A stretch of 5,534 nucleotides of DNA from positions 1 through 5,534 of the forward strand of contig CALDGV010000712.1 of NCBI GenBank assembly GCA_937941745.1, read 5' to 3'. Below the pieces are notes generated by a model, which was given only the letters and a program-made list of their open reading frames with translations, searched no databases and was not told where the DNA came from. The stretch comes from an uncultured Prosthecobacter sp. Lineage in GTDB: Bacteria; Verrucomicrobiota; Verrucomicrobiia; Verrucomicrobiales; Verrucomicrobiaceae. Below are positions 1-4,488 of this stretch, piece by piece. The translations under genes were made by a program, and so were the position numbers. Numbering within the stretch: position 1 is the stretch's first letter; each line of letters starts with the position of its first letter.

Positions 1-1284
1 GTGGGTGGCCTTGTGCGCCAGCATCGGCTGGCCAACCAGATCACCGATGAGCTGCGCCTGGATCTCGACACCCGCTACTACACGGCGAAGGTTGGCGTGC
101 CTGGCAGCAGGTTCCGTCTCGCCCCAGGCCCAGGCTTCAGCACGGTGGTCGTGAGCGATCGTGGAGCCGATCCGGATGGCAGCCTGCTTTCCGAGTATTG
201 GAGCATCTCTCCGCGCCTGACTTGGGAGGTGAATGACCGTTGGACGCAGTCCCTGACCTATTCCCACAGCCAGTTCAGGCAGGTCGCCGACGAAATTGAC
301 GGCTTCTTCATCACCAGCCCGGAGCAAAATAACCGCATCAGCTCACGGACGGACTGGCTGGAGTATCAGAGCACGCTTCAGATCCTGGACGTCTGGAAAA
401 TGACGGCAGGTGCCTCCTTCCAGGATCAGAACATCTACCGCTTCAACGACAACAATGGCACCGTCGATACGGACCAGAATTTCACCAACTGGGCGCTTTT
501 CCTGCAGACGCAGGCCGAGGTGCTGCCTGGGCTGAATCTTCTGGGCGGGCTTCGTTACGATGCCTACTCTGACTTTGAGGACGCGGTGACCTGGCGCGCT
601 GGAGTCAGCTACCGCATCCCGGGCGTCAAAACGCTGCTGCATGCGAACTACGGCACGGCTTACACGCCTCCAACTCCGCAGGACCTGACGCCCATCTTCG
701 GAGGCGACCCGGGGCTCGTCGATCCCGAAAGGAGCCAGGGGTATGAGGTCGGCATCGAGCAGCCCTTGTTCCAGAACAAGCTGCTGCTGCACGCCACCGG
801 CTTCCGCAACGACATCCGCGACACTTACCAGTATCTGCCGCCCTTCTTTCTGCCCCAGGCAGTCGGAGAGGCCACCACCCAGGGCATCGAGTCCGGCTTT
901 GCATGGACGCCCTGCAAGAGCTTCAGCGTGAACTTCGACTGGACCTATCTTGATGCCCAGGATGATACCAACAACGTCCGTCTGGTGCGTCGCCCGCGCC
1001 ATTCTCTGAACGGAGGTGTGACCTGGCGGCCTCACGACGATGTGACCCTCAGCCTGAGCGCGGTCTATTTGATCGACCGCGAGGACTTCAGGGCTGAACC
1101 GCCTTTTGATCAGTCAGATGCGGAAGACTTCCTCAACGTCCGCCTGAGCGCCACCTGGAGGGTGAGGCGAAATGTGGAGCTTTTTGGGCGCATCGAGAAC
1201 CTTCTCGGCGACCAGTATGAGGAGATTCCAGGTTTTCCTGCGCTCGATACTGGAGCCTATGTCGGCGTGAAGCTGAGGTTCTAA
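1..1284 (+). CDS. TonB-dependent outer-membrane receptor, BtuB/CirA-like, C-terminal part (5'-truncated by window edge)
   Basis: This frame is open from the first base and ends with TAA at 1282-1284, giving 427 residues. Such receptors bind scarce ligands (corrinoids, siderophores, metal complexes) at the surface and import them with energy from TonB-ExbBD. What is visible is beta-barrel only: amphipathic strands, a NYGTAYTPPTPQDL strand and loop near residues 216-229, PERSQGYEVGIEQ near 242-254, a TTQGIESGFAW strand near 293-303, and a last strand with IENLLGDQYEEIPGFPALDTG ahead of a C-terminal Phe in KLRF. These are standard landmarks of the TonB-receptor barrel, and the IENL..YEEIPGFP ending resembles BtuB-type proteins. 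The plug domain and TonB box lie left of the window. The GTG at base 1 should not be taken as the true start. The ligand cannot be assigned; no cobalamin riboswitch is in the window. It converges on the rhodanese gene. Confidence 0.9.
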   Translation: MGGLVRQHRLANQITDELRLDLDTRYYTAKVGVPGSRFRLAPGPGFSTVVVSDRGADPDGSLLSEYWSISPRLTWEVNDRWTQSLTYSHSQFRQVADEIDGFFITSPEQNNRISSRTDWLEYQSTLQILDVWKMTAGASFQDQNIYRFNDNNGTVDTDQNFTNWALFLQTQAEVLPGLNLLGGLRYDAYSDFEDAVTWRAGVSYRIPGVKTLLHANYGTAYTPPTPQDLTPIFGGDPGLVDPERSQGYEVGIEQPLFQNKLLLHATGFRNDIRDTYQYLPPFFLPQAVGEATTQGIESGFAWTPCKSFSVNFDWTYLDAQDDTNNVRLVRRPRHSLNGGVTWRPHDDVTLSLSAVYLIDREDFRAEPPFDQSDAEDFLNVRLSATWRVRRNVELFGRIENLLGDQYEEIPGFPALDTGAYVGVKLRF

Positions 1285-1289
1285 GGTGC

Positions 1290-1321
1290 AAAAAAGAGGC
1301 ACCCCGCTCCCGGGGTGCCTC
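1290..1321 (-). terminator. Rho-independent terminator of the minus-strand operon, between convergent genes
   Basis: Bases 1296-1306 (GAGGCACCCCG) and 1311-1321 (CGGGGTGCCTC) form a perfect 11-bp stem with a four-base loop. On the plus strand it is preceded by six A (1290-1295), so a minus-strand transcript reads hairpin then UUUUUU. This is a classic intrinsic terminator 27 bases beyond the rhodanese stop. On the plus strand the hairpin is followed by CAACTTAAG, not a T-run, so termination of the receptor transcript would be weaker, although the hairpin may serve both genes. Confidence 0.9.
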
Positions 1322-1347
1322 CAACTTAAGTTCTGGGTGTGCGGATG

Positions 1348-2271
1348 TTACTTTCCAGCCGCCTTGCCGCCGGTTTCAGCAGGCAGGGACTTGCCGTTCA
1401 GCCAGACATACTCCTTCCACGAGCCTTCGTAGAGGCGCACTTTTGGATAACCCAGGACGTGCTTCAGCGTGAAGTAGATCAGGCTGCCTTCACGCGAGGT
1501 GCCGCAGTAGCAGATGATGTCCTTGTCGGGCGTGATGCCAGCGGCCTTCAGCTCCGCCTTCATCGCGGCCAGGGGCTTGAACTGGTGCGTGTTGCCAGCC
1601 TCCATCAGCCGGGCCCAGTGAAAGCTGATTGCGCCGGGGATGTGACCTTTGCGCAACCACACATCGTCATTCCCCTGATACTCGTTCAGCGGACGTGCAT
1701 CCACCAGCAGGTTGCCGGGCTTGCCGGCATGAGCCTGCACCGTTTTCACGTCCACGCCGATGCTCTTGTTGCCCTTCCACGGCAGGCGGCCTGCTGGATT
1801 GCCAAAGTAGTCCTTGGCGGGCTTGAAGCCCTTTTTCGCCCATTCGGCCAGGCCGCCATCCACGACGCGGATGTTCTGGATGCCAAATTTTTCCAGCACA
1901 TAGACCACCATGCTCGTGCTGAGGATTTCATCGTTGGGCAGTGTGGCTCCGGTGGCATAGACCAGGTGCAGACGGTTTTTGTCCACCCCAGCACGCTTCA
2001 GCAGCGCCTTCGTGATGCTGTCGGGCAGGTATTGCACCGGCACGGCGTTGTGCGTGCCGCGCAGGGTGTCGAAGTTGATGTGATGCGCGGTCGGCAGGTG
2101 ACCGCGGAAGTAGTCCTTGTAGCCGCCGCGCGTGTCGAGCACGACCGGCCGCTGCGAAGCATCGGGGTTCTCGATCAGCTTTTTCGCCTCGGTGACGGAG
2201 ATGAGGCCGATGTCAGCCTGCGCAGTCATCGCTGCAAAGGCCGAAAGGAGGAGGATTGAGGTGGATTTCAT
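1348..2271 (-). CDS. Exported two-domain rhodanese (thiosulfate/3-mercaptopyruvate sulfurtransferase type)
   Basis: The gene encodes 307 residues from ATG at 2271-2269 to TAA. This start puts a clean signal peptide at the N-terminus: MKST, a hydrophobic ILLLSAFAAM stretch, then AQA before D20 as likely cleavage site, so the enzyme should act in the periplasm. The frame stays open upstream to 2379, but that extension overlaps the barrel gene and would bury the signal peptide. Rhodanese domain 1 spans about 24-150 (LDTR at 45-48, VVDGGLAEW at 136-144) and has no Cys in the active-loop position, as usual for tandem rhodaneses. Domain 2 spans about 170-295: VDAR at 190-193, the catalytic loop CGTSREG with Cys256, and YEGSWKEY at 281-288. 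The family moves sulfane sulfur from thiosulfate or mercaptopyruvate to a thiol acceptor via a Cys persulfide. Cys254 makes a CYC pair with the catalytic Cys. The gene is last in the operon, 35 bases after the barrel gene, with no Shine-Dalgarno. The sulfur donor is not decided by sequence. Confidence 0.92.
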   Translation of the reverse strand: MKSTSILLLSAFAAMTAQADIGLISVTEAKKLIENPDASQRPVVLDTRGGYKDYFRGHLPTAHHINFDTLRGTHNAVPVQYLPDSITKALLKRAGVDKNRLHLVYATGATLPNDEILSTSMVVYVLEKFGIQNIRVVDGGLAEWAKKGFKPAKDYFGNPAGRLPWKGNKSIGVDVKTVQAHAGKPGNLLVDARPLNEYQGNDDVWLRKGHIPGAISFHWARLMEAGNTHQFKPLAAMKAELKAAGITPDKDIICYCGTSREGSLIYFTLKHVLGYPKVRLYEGSWKEYVWLNGKSLPAETGGKAAGK

Positions 2272-2306
2272 GGGTGGGGAGGTAGGTGGGGAAGGGGTGG
2301 TCAGGG
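2272..2306 (-). other. C-rich, G4-prone spacer between the barrel and rhodanese genes
   Basis: This 35-base spacer is almost only C, T and A on the coding (minus) strand and G-rich on the plus strand. G-runs lie at 2272-2274, 2276-2279, 2288-2291, 2294-2297 and 2304-2306. GGTGGGGA occurs twice, at 2273-2280 and 2285-2292, with a 12-base period. No Shine-Dalgarno is present before the rhodanese ATG. The plus (template) strand could form a G-quadruplex, although one loop would be 8 bases. Any effect on transcription or translation is inference. Confidence 0.4.
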
Positions 2307-2999
2307 TCAGAATTTGAAGACGAAATTGATCTTCGCGATGTGGCTGGACTTGCCTTGCTCGGGGAAGTTGGTCCACCACTCGAGGACGATGTTCTTGTGC
2401 AGGTCATACTTCCAGCCAATGGCAGGTAGCCAGAAGGACTCATCCGCCGCCTGCACGAGGTCGGCGTTGATGTTGACGCTGCGGTCAAAGACCTGGAAGG
2501 TCTTGTCGATGCCGAAGAGGAAGCTGTTGCCGTTGGTCTGCACGCCATAGCCTGTGTGCGTGCGCAGCAGGCCGAAGTCATGGCTCAGCATCGCATAGGT
2601 GAAAGGGTCGCCTGCGCGGTTGATGTCCGTCAGCGCAATGCCCGCCACTCCGAGGACGAGCTTGCCGCCTTCCCAGGGTTCGATGCCTGCCTTGGTCTGG
2701 AAGAACAGCGGGCCGCTCTCATGAGTGATCATCGGGCTGTCCATGCCCCATTCGAGATTCAGGAAGTCGAACTGGAGGCCGGTCTTGAAGCCCATCCAGA
2801 AGGAATGTTCGTCAGGGCCGTTGGCGGCGAACTGGTTGGCTCCCGGACCAAAACTGCTGAAGGCCTGAATTGCGACAGTGCGGTGAGGCACGGTGTCTGC
2901 CGTGGGGATGTTGTTGAGGCCCGTCGGCGTGGCAAAGGCGGAAGAAACGACCGCAAACGCGGCCAGGGTGATTGATCGGAGGTGTCGGTGTGGCTGCAT
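2307..2999 (-). CDS. Small outer-membrane beta-barrel protein of unknown function
   Basis: From ATG at 2999 the product has 230 residues. It has a signal peptide (basic MQPHRHLR, hydrophobic ITLAAFAVVSS, cleavage likely after AFA at 21-23). The mature part of about 207 residues shows alternating polar/apolar strands rich in Gly, Phe, Trp and Tyr, turns such as NGPDEH and TNGN, no Cys, and the ending FVFKF. A C-terminal Phe is the BamA recognition mark of outer-membrane barrels. The size would suit an 8- to 10-strand barrel. No named family is recognised. An alternative ATG at 3017 overlaps the permease stop as ATGA and would add six residues (MRASHP); this favours translational coupling, while the 2999 start gives the more usual signal peptide. 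Neither has a good Shine-Dalgarno. Its place between an anion permease and a periplasmic sulfurtransferase suggests a channel or binding protein for the same substrate, which is inference. Confidence 0.82.
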   Translation of the reverse strand: MQPHRHLRSITLAAFAVVSSAFATPTGLNNIPTADTVPHRTVAIQAFSSFGPGANQFAANGPDEHSFWMGFKTGLQFDFLNLEWGMDSPMITHESGPLFFQTKAGIEPWEGGKLVLGVAGIALTDINRAGDPFTYAMLSHDFGLLRTHTGYGVQTNGNSFLFGIDKTFQVFDRSVNINADLVQAADESFWLPAIGWKYDLHKNIVLEWWTNFPEQGKSSHIAKINFVFKF

Positions 3000-3013
3000 G
3001 GGATGGGAGGCTC

Positions 3014-3967
3014 TCATTTCGGGAGAAGGTGGAAGACCAGGGCGGCCAGCAGTACCGCCACAGGCAGGGTGATGATCCAGGCGAGCAGCACGGGAATCAC
3101 CGTCCGCCATCTTGCCTGCCGAGTGGTGATGCCGATGCCGAGCAGTGCGCCGACCGTCACGTGGGTGGTGGAGAGCGGCAGCCCTTTCAGCGTGCCCAGC
3201 AGCACCAAGGCGGCGGTCGTCAGATTCGCGGCAAAGCCCTGGCCTGGGTTCATGCCGGTGATCTTGTGGGCCAAAGTGTCCGCCACATGGCGGGCACTGA
3301 TCATGCCGCCAAGGGCGATCCCTGCCGCGACGACCAGCAGTGAGGAGGTCGAACTCAGGCTGGCGACTCCCATCAGCAGTGCGGCCATCTTGGGCGTGTC
3401 ATTCATGCCACGTGCAAAGCACACCGCCCCCGCGCTCAGGAAATGCAACGCATCCAGTGTGCGTGTGCGGTGGTCGGGTGCCAGGCGGCAGGCTTTCAGC
3501 ACGAGGTAGAGCAGAGCGCCGACCAGGATGGCGATCACCGGAGCCAGAAGCAGAGGTTTGGCAAAGGCCTCCCAAAGCTTGCTGAAATTCACCTCGTTCG
3601 GTTGCGCTGACAGCCCTGCCCCCAGCAGCGCCCCCATGAGCATGTGCGTGGTGGAGACCGGAAAGCCCAGGCGTGTGGCCAGCAGGTTGGCCATCGCTGC
3701 GCCTGAGGCCACGGCCAGCAGGAAGGCCGGCTGTGCGATGAGGCCGTCGGGCACCAGTCCTTTGCCTGAAAAGGCCTGAAGCAGGGCACTGGAGCCCACC
3801 AAGGCCGCAAGGCTGCCTGCGGCGGTGGTCAGCGTGGCCCAGCGAACCGCGGTGCGATAGCTGCAGGTGCCGCTGCCAAACAACGATGCCACGCCTTTGA
3901 AGTTGGCATTTGCCCCGTTGGCGTAGGCCACGCAGAGGGCAGCGGAGATGAGAAGCAAATCAGACAC
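3014..3967 (-). CDS. PiT-family inorganic anion permease (phosphate, or CysP-like sulfate)
   Basis: A 317-residue, very hydrophobic protein with the inverted-repeat architecture of the PiT (PHO-4) family. Repeat 1 has GANANFKGVASLFGSG (18-33) and PVSTTH (103-108). Repeat 2 has ARGMNDTPK (185-193) and PLSTTH (264-269). About ten membrane segments are expected in the inner membrane, with a hydrophilic linker near 160-172. PiT proteins import phosphate with Na+ or H+; the family also includes the sulfate permease CysP. The length is at the short end for the family. In repeat 1 the usual GAND is GANA (Ala21, codon GCC), while repeat 2 keeps Asp190. The start is GTG at 3967-3965; an in-frame TAA lies upstream (3986-3988) with no other start codon between, and no Shine-Dalgarno is seen. 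It is first in the operon; its TGA overlaps the alternative ATG of the barrel gene. The substrate is not decided by sequence; rhodanese linkage favours a sulfur oxyanion. Confidence 0.9.
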   Translation of the reverse strand: MSDLLLISAALCVAYANGANANFKGVASLFGSGTCSYRTAVRWATLTTAAGSLAALVGSSALLQAFSGKGLVPDGLIAQPAFLLAVASGAAMANLLATRLGFPVSTTHMLMGALLGAGLSAQPNEVNFSKLWEAFAKPLLLAPVIAILVGALLYLVLKACRLAPDHRTRTLDALHFLSAGAVCFARGMNDTPKMAALLMGVASLSSTSSLLVVAAGIALGGMISARHVADTLAHKITGMNPGQGFAANLTTAALVLLGTLKGLPLSTTHVTVGALLGIGITTRQARWRTVIPVLLAWIITLPVAVLLAALVFHLLPK

Positions 3968-3975
3968 TGGGGTGG

Positions 3976-3985
3976 TTTTATATGC
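3976..3985 (-). promoter_or_regulatory. Putative -10 region of the permease operon
   Basis: On the minus strand this reads GCATATAAAA, containing TATAAA (3982-3977), one mismatch from TATAAT. The identical ten bases recur on the plus strand at 4045-4054 before the regulator gene. No convincing -35 was found. TATAAA ends only nine bases before the GTG start, so transcription from it would give a nearly leaderless mRNA. The element also forms one arm of an operator-like palindrome, so a bound repressor would cover it. Confidence 0.4.
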
Positions 3986-4000
3986 TTAAATTGGCATGTA
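3979..4000. promoter_or_regulatory. Operator-like palindrome 1, permease side
   Basis: Imperfect 22-bp dyad with form TAnATGC-N8-GCATnTA, centred between 3989 and 3990, with 7 of 11 positions paired. It overlaps the putative -10 of the permease operon. ArsR/SmtB-family dimers generally bind AT-rich imperfect dyads of this kind over promoters. Its right half begins a 20-base stretch (3991-4010) that recurs at 4042-4061 with 17 of 20 identities. That this is the ArsR-type protein's site is inference. Confidence 0.55.
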
Positions 4001-4028
4001 AAACGCCCTGACTGTGATCATCAATCAA

Positions 4029-4052
4029 TTAATTGCCACTTTTGGCATATAA
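4029..4052. promoter_or_regulatory. Operator-like palindrome 2, regulator side
   Basis: A 24-bp imperfect dyad centred between 4040 and 4041. It contains a perfect TGCCA-N4-TGGCA core (4034-4038 and 4043-4047) flanked by TTA and TAA; 8 of 12 positions pair. Its right arm runs into the putative -10 of the regulator gene. Its centre is 51 bases from that of palindrome 1. Autorepression through this site is the expected ArsR-type arrangement, but is inferred. Confidence 0.55.
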
Positions 4053-4053
4053 A
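4048..4053 (+). promoter_or_regulatory. Putative -10 (TATAAA) of the ArsR-type regulator gene
   Basis: TATAAA has one mismatch to the sigma-70 -10 consensus. The position 17 bases upstream (4025-4030, TCAATT) is a poor -35. A start near 4060 would give a leader of about 38 bases. The site overlaps the end of operator-like palindrome 2. Confidence 0.35.
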
Positions 4054-4097
4054 AGGGCCTGCTTGATGAAATCAGGCCGCTCCGCTAGGTCTGAGGC

Positions 4098-4403
4098 ATG
4101 TCCAAGTTCAACTGCATTACGGCCATGAAGGCGCTGGGCGATGAAAACCGCCTCCGCATCATCCGCCTGCTGATGAAAGGGCAGCGCAGCGTGGGCGAGA
4201 TCGTGGAGGCTGTGGGCATGACGCAGTACAACGTCTCCAAGCATCTGCGCATCCTGCGTGAGGCGGGCCTGGTGGAGCCGGAGAAGAACCGCCAGCAGCG
4301 TCTCTACACCCTGGCGGCTGCCTTCTCCCGGCACCTTCAGGAGAACCGCAACGTGCTGGACCTGGGCTGCTGCCAGTTCGACTTCAGCAAGCTGCCGAAA
4401 TAA
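4098..4403 (+). CDS. ArsR/SmtB-type winged-helix repressor with C-terminal Cys pair
   Basis: A 101-residue protein, normal for ArsR-family dimeric repressors that leave DNA when they bind a metal(loid) or when their thiols react. Residues 10-28 (MKALGDENRLRIIRLLMKG) are the typical ArsR opening. The helix-turn-helix lies near 31-56 (VGEIVEAVGMTQYNVSKHLRILREAG) and the wing near 57-72. Helix 3 has GEIVEA instead of the CxC metal box of classical ArsR, and no His/Asp zinc set like that of SmtB helix 5 is apparent. The only cysteines are Cys6 and the adjacent Cys91-Cys92 in the C-terminal LDLGCCQFDF. Sensing through these thiols (arsenite, sulfane sulfur or oxidant) is inference. AGGT at 4087-4090 is a weak ribosome-binding site seven bases before ATG. 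It is divergent from the permease operon across 130 bases that hold two palindromes, so it probably controls both directions. Confidence 0.9.
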   Translation: MSKFNCITAMKALGDENRLRIIRLLMKGQRSVGEIVEAVGMTQYNVSKHLRILREAGLVEPEKNRQQRLYTLAAAFSRHLQENRNVLDLGCCQFDFSKLPK

Positions 4404-4404
4404 C

Positions 4405-4414
4405 GGCTGCAGCC
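4405..4414. repeat. Short palindrome after the regulator gene
   Basis: GGCTGCAGCC is a perfect 10-base palindrome two bases past the regulator's stop. It has no U-tract and, being a palindrome without a loop, is a poor terminator. The rest of the 85-base gap to the next gene holds no clear promoter or terminator, so read-through into the zinc-ribbon gene is possible. Confidence 0.25.
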
Positions 4415-4488
4415 TGCGGATGGCCTGCCTGTGCACATGGTCTTGCTGGCATCTTGACCGGAGTTGATCCCCGGCGACAAATCGGTGC

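Larger units (their letters stand above)
3991..4061. repeat. Direct repeat pair in the divergent promoter region (3991-4010 and 4042-4061)
   Basis: The two 20-base copies, TTGGCATGTAAAACGCCCTG and TTGGCATATAAAAGGGCCTG, differ at three positions and start 51 bases apart, about five DNA turns. Together with the minus-strand copy at 3976-3989 they give three instances of the core GCATRTAAAA. The spacing would place bound proteins on the same DNA face. Confidence 0.7.

Noticed and set aside
1..3. GTG at base 1 as the true start of the TonB receptor
   Set aside because: The frame is open from the edge and the protein would lack signal peptide, TonB box and plug; the gene clearly begins outside the window.
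343..1035. 230-codon open frame on the minus strand inside the TonB receptor gene
   Set aside because: It lies wholly antisense to a well-supported barrel gene, its product has no recognisable domain and is Arg/Gly/Val-biased as expected of a high-GC shadow frame.
1339..2259. 306-codon open frame on the plus strand opposite the rhodanese
   Set aside because: The minus-strand product has clear rhodanese motifs and a signal peptide; the plus-strand product has none and is a GC-driven mirror frame.
2272..2379. Longer rhodanese beginning at 2379 (343 residues)
   Set aside because: The extra 36 residues overlap the end of the barrel gene, contain Pro/Thr-rich junk and would place a perfect signal peptide internally.
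2556..2975. 139-codon plus-strand frame opposite the barrel gene
   Set aside because: The minus-strand product has a signal peptide and terminal Phe; the antisense product shows nothing recognisable.
4056..4078. GGCCTG / CAGGCC inverted repeat in the regulator's leader as an attenuator or riboswitch
   Set aside because: A six-base stem with an 11-base loop and no U-tract or conserved aptamer pattern; the likely transcription start near 4060 would also cut the first arm.
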